This document shows positions 12,233-23,318 of a stretch of 64,000 nt of DNA, piece by piece. Within the stretch, counting starts at the first letter, position 1, and each line of letters begins with the position of its first letter. The stretch comes from Agapanthus africanus (Eukaryota; Streptophyta; Magnoliopsida; Asparagales; Amaryllidaceae): NCBI GenBank assembly GCA_030015575.1, contig CM057338.1, positions 775,323,864 through 775,387,863 of the forward strand. The letters run 5' to 3'. The notes under the pieces were generated by a model. That model searched no databases. It had not been told where the DNA came from and saw only the letters and a program-made list of their open reading frames with translations. Made by a program: the position numbers and the translations under genes.

Positions 12233-12810
12233 AAGGGTAGGTACGGGTGGGTTCAAATTAACCTGGAGAATGACGGGTAGAACTTGACATGTGACTTATG
12301 ATTTGTTGGCCAAAGTCAAGGTCATAAGAGCATGGGGCAAAAATCCACATCGGGAGTTTCAAAAGAACCTGAAACTTGCTAGCGCTGCATACCATTTGGA
12401 GTGTGATGATTCTGGTAGGATTCCTTCAGCTTTGTCACACGATGATATTTGGATCCCGATCCTACTGTGAGTATATGCTACTCCTCGGGAAATTTCTCAC
12501 TTAACGATCAGTACTATAAACCAAGTAGGTGTCTAGAAAGGTGTTAGCGGGGCTACGCCCCCAGGGAAAAGAGGTTATTTAATTAAGGAACTTCGCGAAA
12601 GCGTTGGAAAACCTCCCTCGAAGTACCGACACTGGCCTGGCTGAACGGTTAAGCAAGTATTGTACGGTGAGATTGATCCCGACTAATTCCTCCTTTTTGG
12701 TTTGATGAGGGATTCGAGAAACAGTGGGAGCCATCTTGTTTAGACAAACTAAAAACCACTCTAAACTTGCAAGAGCATCATGCTGAGTGTTTCTTCTCTC
12801 TCTCTCCTAA
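12233..12810 (+). other. Element A leader, second part
   Basis: Non-coding continuation of A's leader after B, starting with B's right TSD copy. It holds the third 19-nt motif copy (12303-12321) and runs into a CT-rich stretch (12789-12807) before gag. Confidence 0.8.
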
Positions 12811-13512
12811 TTGCAGCGACCAATCGTCATGACCGGACTTAAGTTACTTCTAGATAAAAACATACTGACAGGGCCAAACTATAAAGAATGGCTCAGGAAT
12901 ATCAAAATGGCAATCACTTACGACAAGCTGGGGTATCTCCTTACCACCAAAGCTCCCCCTGTCCTAGGTCCCACCTCCAGTGTCGCGGATAAGGAAATCC
13001 GTAAGACCTGGGAGATCGATAGCGCGAAGGCCAAGTGCCTCGTGCTTGCCTCTATGGACAATGAACATCAGAGGAGGCACGAGAATATGGACCTAGAATC
13101 CATATTTCTTCATACAAAAGAACTGTATGGAGAGCAATCCCGTATCGCCAGATACGAAGTCTCGAAAAAGTTGTTTTCGGCGAGATTAGCTATCGGATCA
13201 TCGGTAGCGGAACACGTGCTTAAGATGATTGGCTTCATTGAGGAGCTCGCGGACCTTGGGATCATGTTAGAGAACGAGCTCTATACGGACTTGATTCTCC
13301 AGTCCCTTCCTTCCACTTACGCCCAGTTTATCCTGAACTTCAACTTACAAGGAAAAGAAGTTGAACTTTCGGAACTCCTCAACATGCTGAGGAGTGCAGA
13401 GGGCACCCTACAGAAAGGTAGGGAAACATCCACTTTGTTTGTAGGAGGATCTTCCTCTTCTAAGTCCAAGGCGAAAGCCAAGGGAAAGAAGAAGAAAGCC
13501 CCCGCCAAATAA
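12811..13512 (+). CDS. gag: Element A Gag (copia capsid-type protein)
   Basis: An open frame of 233 codons from the first ATG; a second in-frame ATG at 12829 (MTGLKLLLDKN) is the more likely start, because family Gags usually begin just before such a motif. Seen: NYKEWLRNIKMAITYDKLGYLL near the N-terminus, typical of the copia Gag (UBN2) fold, and a Lys-rich tail. Gag packages the element RNA into cytoplasmic virus-like particles. A CCHC-like knuckle is suggested around 13590-13640, beyond this frame. This is a fossil copy and its function was not tested. Confidence 0.85.
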   Translation: MQRPIVMTGLKLLLDKNILTGPNYKEWLRNIKMAITYDKLGYLLTTKAPPVLGPTSSVADKEIRKTWEIDSAKAKCLVLASMDNEHQRRHENMDLESIFLHTKELYGEQSRIARYEVSKKLFSARLAIGSSVAEHVLKMIGFIEELADLGIMLENELYTDLILQSLPSTYAQFILNFNLQGKEVELSELLNMLRSAEGTLQKGRETSTLFVGGSSSSKSKAKAKGKKKKAPAK

Positions 13513-13691
13513 GGGGCGGTGTTAGTAAAGTGGAAACGAAGGGAAAAGCAAAAGCAACAAAGATAGCGGGGCAGCTTGTGGGAAAGGAAGAATGCTTCTA
13601 TTGTCATAAGAAGGGAAACTAGAAGAAAGATTGCAGGGCTTGGAAGGCCAGAAACCAGGATCCGAAGCAAGTTGCGGCTTCGGCTTCAGGT

Positions 13692-16600
13692 GTGTATGTT
13701 ATTGAAAACTGTCTTTCAATAAACTCTACTTCCTGGGTATTGGATACCGGATTAGGATCTCATATCTGTAATTCTTTGCAGGCACTGAGAAAGCGTAGGG
13801 TTTTGAAGGCAGGTGATATGACCCTCAAAGTTGCAAACGGAGCTGGCATGGATGCTGAGTCCGTGGGGGGCTATCACCTGGGATTGTCAGATGGACACGT
13901 TTTGATTTTGCGTAATTGCTATTTTGTACCCAATGCAACTTGTAATATCATTTCTGTATCTTTATTATCTAAAGAAGGTTATGAATTTGCATTTGTAAGT
14001 AATGTTGTGAACATTCACCTTAATCAAGTTCTGATTGGGTCAGGTACATTAAGCAACGGTATATACGTATTAAACCAACCACAGATTTTCAATGTCCAGA
14101 ATACACACAAAAGAAAGTCTCCGGAAACTAATCACTTTCTTATGGCATTGTAGACTGGGTCACATCAATGAGAGAAGGTTGACGAAGTTACATACAGAAG
14201 GATATTTGGATCCGTTCCAATATCAATCGTATGCAACTTGTCAATCCTGTCTCAAAGGAAAGATGACAAAGACTCCGTTCACTGGGCACGGAGTAAGAGC
14301 GAGCGAGCTCTTGGGACTCGTACACAGCGACATGTGCGGTCCAATGTCTACACATGCGCGAAGCGGTTATTCTTACTTCATTACTTTTACGGATGATTTT
14401 TCAAGGTACGGATATGTCTTCTTAATGAAATATAAATCCGAAGCCTTTGGAAAATTCCAGGAATATAAGAATGAAGTAGAAAAACAAACCAGCAAAAGTA
14501 TCAAGACACTGAGATCTGATCGAGGTGGTGAATACTTGAGTGCCGAATTCCTGGATTACCTAAAAGAGAATGGTATTCTCTCTCAGCTTACTCCTCCATA
14601 CACTCCGCAACATAACGGTGTATCGGAGAGACGGAACCGGACCCTATTGGATATGGTACGTTCCATGATGAGTAACGCTGAGTTACCGCGATCATTCTGG
14701 GGATATGCACTAGAATCAGCTGCATATCTTTTGAACCATGTTCCAACTAAGACTGTGCCTACTACACCATATCAGATGTGGTGTGGGAAAAAACCCTATC
14801 TTAAACACATTAAGACATGGGGATGTCTAGCTTTTGTTAAAAAGCAGCATGCGGACAAACTCGAGGCACGCTCAGTACAGTGCAAATTTGTGGGATATCC
14901 AAAGAACTCCAAGGGATATTTCTTCTATTGCGAAGAGGAACAAAAGGTTTTTGTTTCTCGGCATGCCTGCTTCTTGGAAACTGAGTTTTTGGAAAATCAG
15001 ATAAGTGGGAGCGCAGTAGAACTGGAAGAAATTCCAGAACCACGAGCTATTACTGAGAGCTTAGTAGAACCAGAGGGTTCAAAAGAACAGGACATTCCTA
15101 TGCCGCTCCGCAGGAGTAGTAGGCAGTCTCATCCGCCCGAGAGATACTACGGTTTTCTCATAGACGGGGATAGAGAGGATAGCATCATCGATAGTGATGA
15201 GCCTACTAGCTTCCAGCAGGCCATTCAGAGCGTAGACTCGGTAAAGTGGCTGGATGCAATGCGGACCGAAATGGAGTCCATGTACACCAACAAAGTATGG
15301 ACTTTGGACATTGCTCCAGATGGGGTAAAACCCATAGGATGCAAGTGGATCTTCAAGAAGAAGATTGTTGTAGATGGACAGGTTGAGACCTATAAGGCTA
15401 GACTTGTTGCAAAGGGTTTTCGTCAAAGATCTGGTTTGGACTATGACGAAACCTTTTCTCCATTAGCTATGCTGAAATCCATTTGGATCCTTCTTGCCAT
15501 TGCTGCCTTTCACGATTATGAGATTTGGCAGATGGACGTAAAGACCGCTTTTCTAAATGGAAATTTAGAAGAGTGTGTCTATATGAACCAGCCAGAGGGT
15601 TTCATTCAGAGTGGGAGCAGCGGAAAGGTGTGCAAGTTGCTTAAGTCCATTTATGGACTAAAGCAGGCATCGCGGAGTTGGAACATCTGTTTTGATGAGA
15701 CGGTCAAAGAATTTGGCTTTATCAAAAATCTAGATGAACCATGCATCTATAGTAAAATTGTAGCACGAACTTTCGTGTTCCTCGTTTTATACGTGGATGA
15801 CATTCTCTTGATAGAAAATGACATTCCTATACTACAATCTGTCAAGGGGTTCTTGTCACAGAGGTTCTCCATGAAAGACTTGGGTGATGCCACTTACATT
15901 CTGGGGATCCGGATCCATCGTGATAGATCCAAAAGGATGTTAGGACTTTCGCAGTCCAGGTACATCAACACCATACTAAAAAGATTCAGTATGGAAGATT
16001 CCAAGCGCGGTAACCTACCGGCTTGTCACGGGATCACCCTCTCCAAAGAGATGTCTCCCAAGACTGATTTGGAAAGGGATCGCATGTCTATTATACCCTA
16101 CGCTTCTACGGTAGGCTCTATAATGTATACGATGTTGTGTACCAGAACAGATGTAGCTTATGCACTGAGTGTGGTATGCCGGTATCAGTCAAACCCTGGG
16201 GAGAAACACTGGATAGCGGTAAAGAACATTCTCAAGTACCTGAGAAGGACTAAGGAGATGTTCTTGGTGTACGGCGGAAAAGACCTCCAGATCGAGGCCT
16301 TTGCTGACTCCAGCTTCCAGAGTGACAAGGATGATTCCAAGTCCAGGTCGGGTTTTGTCTTTACCCTCAATGGGGGGCGGTGTGTTGGAAGAGTTCCAAA
16401 CAGGAAACCGTTGCAGACTCGACGATGGAAGCGGAATATATCGCTGCTGCTGATGCCGCAAAAGAAGCTGTCTGGATGAGGAAGTTCTTAACGGAACTTC
16501 AGGTGGTTCCGTCCATTGTTGATCCAATACCTCTGTATTGCGACAACAACGGGGCTATAGCTTTAGCAAAGGAACCCAGGTCCCATCAGAAGTCCAAACA

Positions 16601-16721
16601 TATCTTGAGGCGGTATCACCTAATCAGGGAGATCGTGGATCGCCAGGAGATCGAGGTTCGGAGGGTTGCTATGGAAGATAACACTGTTGATCCACTCACA
16701 AAGGCCTTACCCCAGACTTAG
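13692..16721 (+). pseudogene. pol: Element A Pol region: protease, integrase, RT, RNase H
   Basis: Copia order is seen. Protease: LDTGLGSHICN near 13740. Integrase zinc finger: HCRLGH...CQSCLKGK near 14150-14270. Integrase catalytic acidic residues lie in HSDMCGP, LRSDRGGEYLS and HNGVSERRNRT (14320-14640). RT lies about 15270-15990, with QMDVKTAFLNG, YGLKQASRSWNICFD and the YVDD box. RNase H lies about 16280-16700, with FADSSFQSDKDDSKSRSG, STMEAEYIAA and CDNNGAIALAKEP. These parts would process polyprotein, copy RNA into DNA and insert it. The region is open over long stretches but has a few breaks, so it is treated as a fossil. Element H encodes a very similar RT (about 90 % by eye). Confidence 0.92.
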
Positions 16722-16775
16722 TTCGAGCGGCTGATCGAGATGATAGGTCTTCGATACGCCAGTATATGGCATTAG

Positions 16776-16789
16776 TGCAAGTGGGAGAT
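16776..16789 (+). other. Element A polypurine tract
   Basis: gcaagtgggagat immediately before the 3' LTR start TGTTAGTG. Confidence 0.9.
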
Positions 16790-18897
16790 TGTTAGTGTAT
16801 ATGCCCTAGAGGCCATTACTGTATAATACTAGTTTGTATATTACTTAATGGAAGCTTGGGATATTCACAGTTGTATAGACAATCTTGCTCAAAATGGTAG
16901 TATCCTACTTGGTTTGTTTCTACTTTAATGTGTACATGTGTTTATTTTAGTATATCACCTATACACATTAGTGGAGCCTTTAGGATCTTTGCTTGATTAC
17001 CAGCGTTGTGATGGCAGTCACACTCGTGGGGGCTGGATAATCCACAAGCACATCCTTATACAGGTTCCTAGTCGTAGGACTATCGAGACAGGGCATCGAT
17101 ACTCCAGAGTAGACTAGCGTATGCGCTTCTCATCCCAGCAGGGAAGACGGTATGTCCCACAGCCGTCAGTACGTCGTACTTGAGATAGTATGCGGGTGCT
17201 CGTTAGGTTACGAGTACACTGGACAGAACTCGTCGGGAACTGATTGGTTGGTATTATACCTATCGTCAGTTATCAGTTCCCAGGTGACATGAGTACATCT
17301 TAGTCCGCTGACTTGACACTGTCACTTCGCCTCGAGTGTGTTCCCACTGTACTTTGATTACTACCCTACCACGGCTCAAAGGAGTCGTGCAAACAGGTAG
17401 TAGTTGGGTGCAGTCCCGAAGCACTTGGAGGCAGTGACGGTTAGACAGGATTCGTCTCTCCCGGTATTGGGAGTTGATATCGCGCTGTGTCACGGAGAGC
17501 CATTACACACAGTCGTCCCTGGCCAGGGCAAGCGAGATGCACTGGTAGGTTTCCAGTGTTATCTCAGGGTGTTCTGGGCTACACTCCGACACGACTTGTA
17601 CCGCTATTAGGGGACTGACATTTACCGCCCCTCTAGGCCCGCCATGCGATATTCTCAGACGAACAGACCGGACTGTACGGAGACTGTCACATTCAGGCTC
17701 AGTAGGAGTTCAGATGGGTTTCACCTCGTCGGTCTTCTTATCGGCATCTACCTGGGGGCCGTTACGCACAGCTAGTGCCGCTTGCGGTCTGTGGTTAAAC
17801 CCACTGCCAGCGTAGTGTCGAGTCTTTAGAGTCCCACATAGAGAGCTATTCGCCTTTAAGCAAAAGAGTAGAGGTCGTATGGTTTTGCGACAGGGTTCGG
17901 TCACATCCGTGCACTTATGCACGTTTAGTGTCCGGCCAGTTATTACTAGCGGGCTTTGGGTTAAGCCAGATCCTAGTATACGTTTTGGGATTGATTTTAT
18001 CTCGTTTGCATTCGTGTTCCTCGGAACGCGGATGCGGGTGTGTATGCACGGTTGACAGAGACAGAGGCAGAGGATTCTCATTAGGGTTGTTGACTGTTGA
18101 CTTTTGCTAAACCCTAATGAGAATTAGAATTATGATTAACAATAATATTAATTAAGTATTAATGTGACATGGTTGGGTTGAAGAGTTGACTTTGTTGACT
18201 TGTTGACTTTGTTGACCGGTTGACTAGGTTGGACTTGTTGACCACCATCATGACAATGGCTATCATTTCTTGGTATTGACTTTAGCTTGCTTGTTTTGTT
18301 CACAAATTGCATTTAATGCAAGAAATGATATTGCCATTTGATATGATGATAACCATCACATAATACTCAATTATTATTATGTGTTATCATGATTTTGGAT
18401 TATGAGAGCTTGGATGGCAAAAGGCTTGCTCATTCTTTCATTTCCTTTCTCTCTCATGCTTGAGCTCTCCCTCTTCCTCTTGCTCTCTCTCTAGCTCAAG
18501 ACAACTCCCTCTCATGAGTTGAGAACCATTGCCTTAGAGATAAAAACCCCATATCATTTCTCTACTCATCATAGTACACAAGGTCTAGCAAGCCAAGTGT
18601 TTTAGTTTCTTCTAGTTTGAAGTAGAAACCAAAAGGTAGAAGCTTTCGGGTGGATCCATCTTCGGCGCGAGGAGACGGCGAGGTGAGGCCGATCCGACCA
18701 CCGCAAGGAGTTGAAGACGAAGGAGTTCAAGTTAAGGTATAACCCCCTAACCGAGTAGGTAAAACTCCTAGTTAGGTTGTTAGATAGTTGTTTAACAAAG
18801 ATCCGTATTTTGAGTCCATGTTACCACCCTAGAAAAAATCGGTTTTCACCATTTTCCGCAACCCCAAAGAACCAGGGAAGGGTAACGTGGACTTACA
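16790..18897 (+). repeat. Element A 3' LTR (complete, 2108 bp)
   Basis: Starts TGTTAGTGTATATGCCCTAG after the PPT and ends GGACTTACA. After it (18898) element C resumes with aacatattatc, the same as 34570 in C's other LTR. A W-box array lies at 18090-18243; an A-rich TATA-like run (gataaaaacc) near 18539 is a tentative promoter. Confidence 0.95.
18090..18243 (+). promoter_or_regulatory. Eight-copy W-box (TTGACY) array in the A LTR
   Basis: TTGACT or TTGACC starts at 18090, 18097, 18186, 18195, 18203, 18212, 18220 and 18238, all on the + strand. TTGACY is the known core bound by WRKY factors, which drive defence and wound responses. The array lies about 300-450 bp before the tentative TATA-like run, where U3 regulatory sequence is expected. 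Elements B, H and I show no such dense cluster. Confidence 0.7.
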
Positions 18898-20441
18898 AAC
18901 ATATTATCTTTTATTGGTAGAATCAGCTAAAGGCTAGATCAATATAATATTGTGATTACTCCTAGGTGTTAGTCTAGACATTTCATTTATTACTTAGACA
19001 TTTCATGCATTCGCATTTTCATGTTATCATGCAGTATTGTGGGGCTTATGCCGATACTTATTATTTACTTATTCATGATTTTGGGATTTTGGATTTCGAT
19101 GAGATTTCTGGATTTTGGGGAAAACCGCAAGGATATATATAAAAACTTCTCTCTCTCTCCCTCTCTTTTTAAAATATAAGTTGCGGTTTTCTCGTGATGT
19201 ATGTGTCGTCCACCATGAGATTTCATATTTTCTGTTGGATTTCGAGACCTGATTCGAGTAGTGGATGAACCGTCTCGGGTACATGGTGGGCCCGGTATGG
19301 TACCCCGGGGCAAGAAAATCGAGTTGTAGACGATGAGCCTGGCAGGGGAAGACTACCTACCGGTGATGTCTGGCGCGGCGGATATCCGGAGGATACCGAC
19401 CGTTGTCGTGAGATTTGATGATATGGGCTGATCCGGACTGACGGAGCCCGAGATATTGAGACTATGAGGTATTGAGCCTTGAGGTTTCCATGTTTTGTGT
19501 CGATACTTGACACGGATTTCCATGGGTTTCATCGATGATATTTCAGATTTCTATATAAATTTACTATGATGAAAGTTAAAGACTTCTTATACAGATATAT
19601 CCAGATTTCAGGGTTGATTGTTTTACATTCATGGTGCATGCATACTCATTCACATGATATATTACTCTTTGAGGCACTGACACGAGCACGGAGCATTTGC
19701 ACTTACGCGTAGTTATTACCATGCCATTACTAGATGACTAGTGATATATTGGTATATTATTATGACCTAGGACAGCGTCATGCATTCGATTTCTTCTCGC
19801 AGATATCTTCTACTCACGAGTTGGCAACTCACCCCCGTTGTGCCAAATTTTATTTCAGGTTCGATGTACGGGTTTCCTTGGCAGTTTGCTGGCACATCAT
19901 TTCATTCAGGGTGATTTGCTTGGTAGGTTGGTTCACTTGTATCAGGACTGCCGTTATACTTTTATTATTTCATTGGTATCTAGTAAGCTCCATCAACCAG
20001 ACTTGTATTACTTGATAAGTTTAAAAGACCAGTTATTTATTTCGACCTTAGAGTCGCGCTTGTATTATTATGGTATCTGGTCGGTTTGTTTTCTTTTGAG
20101 TTTTGAGCCTTGCCCTTTGGCATTGTATATTATTGTGCATGGTGTGGTTGTTTCCGTCTGTTGGCGTAGAGCTAGCTCCCGCTTGGGGATGCCTTTCTAT
20201 TGTTTGTATATATATTATTCTTGTTTGTACCCGTTTGGGGCCAGGTTTTACAAAGGAGACTATGCCTAAATTTTTGAGAAAATTGGATGTTGCTTTTAAA
20301 CTTGTTTTTCTACATGTTTTCCTTTACTTCTTCTTTTATATGGTTTAGATTTCTGGACTTCGGCTTACTTAGAATACGTTGCGCCTCTAGACGCTTCGTA
20401 ATTTAAGTGCCGGTCACGTTCCGTACCTTTGGATCGTGACA
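18898..20441 (+). repeat. Element C 5' LTR, 3' portion
   Basis: Matches 34570-36113 end to end (1544 bp each) and is followed by the PBS. The upstream part lies left of element A, outside the window. Open frames inside, e.g. 19734-20269, have no recognisable domain and are taken as chance. Confidence 0.93.
19134..19170 (+). promoter_or_regulatory. Likely LTR core promoter of element C
   Basis: TATATATAAAAA followed directly by a CT-rich run (ctctctctctccctctc). The same block is kept in the other LTR at 34806-34840. TATA plus a pyrimidine patch is a common plant core-promoter layout; the start site is inferred. Confidence 0.55.
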
Positions 20442-20445
20442 AAGT

Positions 20446-20457
20446 TGGTATCAGAGC
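20446..20457 (+). other. Element C primer binding site (tRNA-iMet)
   Basis: tggtatcagagc, four bases after the LTR end (GTGACA, 20441). Confidence 0.93.
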
Positions 20458-22242
20458 GCTAGGTTTAACCTTTGTATAAGTCTAGGGTGACCCTTAGTTG
20501 ATAGAGTAGGTGACTTAGGTAGAGTGACGTACCGTGGGTATGATCCGCGGCATACTTACGATACGCTACTCTGTTTAAAAAGCCTTAGGATGTACATTTC
20601 TTTGCACCGTATTCTATTCGTTCCTTTGATCTATCTTCGTCGATATCGGATGGTGGTTTCTGTTACGGGTAGAGAGAGCTGCGGCTCGAATGTGATGACC
20701 ATTAGGGTATCGTTTATTCTTGAGGATTGATGCATTGTTTAGCGTGCGGATGAAGGGTGTTCACATGCAGTCCAAACGAAGTTAAAAGGTTCGAACGATT
20801 GTCAGAAACCCATTTTCCCAAGTTTAAGGTATTCGGAAGAACATGCAGGTATTTCTATGGACCCTCCAGAAGAATGAAACCCTAACTCGACATAATGATC
20901 ACGAGAACGCCTTTGAACCTTTGGGTTTATGGCAGTTCCGCGGTGCCATTAGTGAGGCTTGGGTTTGCCCTTCTACGGCTGGTCCGCAGATGCTGGGGCA
21001 TGTACTGGATATTTTTTAAACTGTACTTGAGTGTTGAGCTCTCGGGGAATTTTGGGATTTGGATAAATCGATCGAAAAGTTTAACGTAGTTCAGATATCA
21101 GGTGAAGGGATAGACTACGTGGGAGGCTCTTAATATGAGCATAGCCGTTTGTAGCACAGTCAGCACAGTGATGAGGAGACGAGTCCGAATCAGTCGACAT
21201 TAGAAAAGGCGCACATTGACGATAGTGTTTACGATTGTGATTTGGTGATTTGAATTTCATATTTTCGTTGTTTGGATTTTGGTATTTTGAGCATTTTTTC
21301 TATGATTGGTATTTCCTATGTGTACATTCATTACACTCTATTCGTGTTTCATATATCAGTGGAATTGATGTTGTTTTGTGTATACTCAGTGCACTCGATT
21401 TGGTTTTATACATTTAGAGATATTGACTTGATTTCGTGCATATGGGTTGCACATGATTTTGACGTATGCTTCGACCTAGTCTTCATGCATTTTTCGTACT
21501 ATGATTTCGATTTTGATATTCGGTGTATGTTTTTGTGCACCGTGTGCACTTGATTGAGATTCTTGCGCACACTTGGCGCACTTGATGCGATTTTGTGCAC
21601 ACCAGATGCACTAAATCGGGGTTTTGTGCAGATTAGATACACCTGATATTAGTGTCGTGCATGCCCGTTGCACTTGACAGATGTTTTTGGTGCACACCTG
21701 TTGCACTCAGTTTTGTTTCTGTGCGTATTCGAGGCATCTGTATTTGGTTTCGATTTCAGTGCGCACCGGACTCACATGATATTTTTATGATGTGATTGGG
21801 AATGATTTCATTATGAGCAGTATGATTTTTTTTATAATCATTGCTATTTCATTTAGTAACTAGGAAGGACGTGTATGTTAAATAAAAGATATATATGTAT
21901 AGCTATTTTTTTTTAAATAAACGTCCGCTGCCTATGCCGTGACACGTGCATTGCACAGCGATTTTAAAAAGGGGGTTTTGCATGCTTCTTTATTCAGATG
22001 TTTGGACGATTTTACTACGATGCGCACTATATATAAATTATAGTTTTGATGTATATTATGTTGGTTTTCGTATTGGGCTTTGATATTCTATTTTCACCAT
22101 AACTCCGATGATTGCGTTATGCTTGACGGAGTTGATTTTAGTTATGTATTGATGATTTCGAAGCCCTGACGATTTGAGTGTTTTGGCCGAATGTTTTAGT
22201 AATTGGGGGGAGTTTTAATTTAAATTCGGGGACCGAATTTCT
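20458..22242 (+). other. Element C interior, no gene recognised
   Basis: About 1.8 kb with no gag, protease, RT, RNase H or integrase motif on either strand. Its most regular content is the TGCAC-paired repeat at 21310-21790. Confidence 0.75.
21310..21790 (+). repeat. Degenerate 30-50-bp tandem repeat with paired TGCAC cores
   Basis: About eleven irregular units, each of the type gtgcac-n(5-8)-tgcact followed by a T-rich spacer with GATTT. Clear examples start near 21531, 21562, 21597, 21657 and 21690. Outer units are eroded. Confidence 0.7.
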
Positions 22243-22256
22243 TAAAGGAGGGAGAT
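22243..22256 (+). other. Element C polypurine tract
   Basis: taaaggagggagat directly before the LTR start TGTAACG at 22257. Confidence 0.88.
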
Positions 22257-23313
22257 TGTAACGTTTTAAAAATAAATAAATAAATAAATAAAATCCTTTA
22301 AGTGAATTTTCTGATTTTCGGTAAATAAACCGTATTTTCCGTAAAACCTAACCATAATTATTTTTCATCATAAATTTAAAAAGACCTATTTTAATCATGT
22401 AATTACTAGTAAATGGTGTTTATTTAGTCACTTATAAATTTTTAGTTTAATAAATATTTTTCCTAAATTAACTATTTTTAATATTAACATAAGCTTTAAT
22501 TATACATTAAATTAGTGTAAATTACAAAATTGAAATGAGTTAATTTTACAAAGTGAGCCATGCCATATTAGAATCAAGTGTGTTTATGCAAAAAAAAATT
22601 CTCAAATTTTTTCCATGGTTCTAGATTTTTCAAGGAAAAGGTTTAAATTTAAAAAGTTTATATAATTATGGTTTTAAGTGAAAAGATGGCATTTATTTGA
22701 GAGGTTTCTAGACAAATCCACACACTCCTCTCTCTTTTTCCTCTCTCCCATCACTTTGGCCGGCCTCACCTCCATGGGCAGCCCCCAAATTTTCCCCCCA
22801 CCACTTTTGCATTAAAAATCATCAAAATTCAACAAAAATTCCAAAAATAAACCTCAAAATCAATATTCAATCTCTACCATTTTCCTTTGACCTATTTAGC
22901 ATGGATTTTGGAGTTGGAAACCATTATTTTGGAAGAATATTTTCATGTTTGGATCTCATGTTTTGGAGGTATAATTTTTATTTCTATGATTAATTGTTGT
23001 TAAATGCTTTAATCCAGCATATTTAGATTTTCTTAATTAACTCTATTTGCAAGTTTAAAATTCAAGATAGGGTTTCTAAAATCAAGTTAGGGTTTTTATT
23101 AATTAAGTGGGGTTATAATAACTATTTTAACATTTTTAGAAATGGAAAATCTAGTATGGTTGATGTATTGTAAATTGTTCATTCAAAATTGTTTAAATTA
23201 AACAATTTTGCAAACTAGATTTTTATAAATTATATATAGTGGTGAGGTAAAATTATAATTAAGGTTTTTATTATTAGATTATGGTGTTAATGAGGAGATT
23301 AACATGTTACTTG

Positions 23314-23318
23314 AGTGT
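23314..23318. repeat. Target-site duplication of element D
   Basis: agtgt at 23314-23318 and identical agtgt at 32618-32622, flanking D inside C's LTR. Confidence 0.95.

Larger units (their letters stand above)
1..18897 (+). mobile_element. Element A: Angela-like Ty1/copia LTR retrotransposon
   Basis: Parts in order: the last 313 bp of the 5' LTR, tRNA-iMet PBS, long leader (interrupted by element B), gag, protease, integrase, reverse transcriptase, RNase H, polypurine tract and a complete 2108-bp 3' LTR running TG to CA. The copia order (integrase before RT) is seen directly. The 3' LTR start, with atatgccctagaggc, resembles the known Angela/BARE LTR start, so the Angela lineage is inferred. 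The shared 313 bp of the two LTRs differ at about 9 sites by eye (~3 %), about 1 My at the grass rate of 1.3e-8 per site per year. A sits inside the 5' LTR of element C; the uninterrupted C sequence continues at 34570 in its other LTR. The element is a fossil: coding parts are long but carry a few breaks. Confidence 0.93.

Noticed and set aside
18081-18116. taaaccctaatga-like strings suggestive of telomere repeat (TTTAGGG)n
   Set aside because: Single imperfect copies only, here and elsewhere; no tandem telomere array.
19734-20348. Overlapping 93-, 143- and 81-codon frames in C's 5' LTR, repeated at 35406-36020
   Set aside because: They recur only because the LTR is duplicated; there is no domain, and changes between the copies do not respect any reading frame.
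21272-21553. 93-codon hydrophobic frame in C's interior
   Set aside because: A product of the T-rich TGCAC repeat; no start signal or conserved domain.
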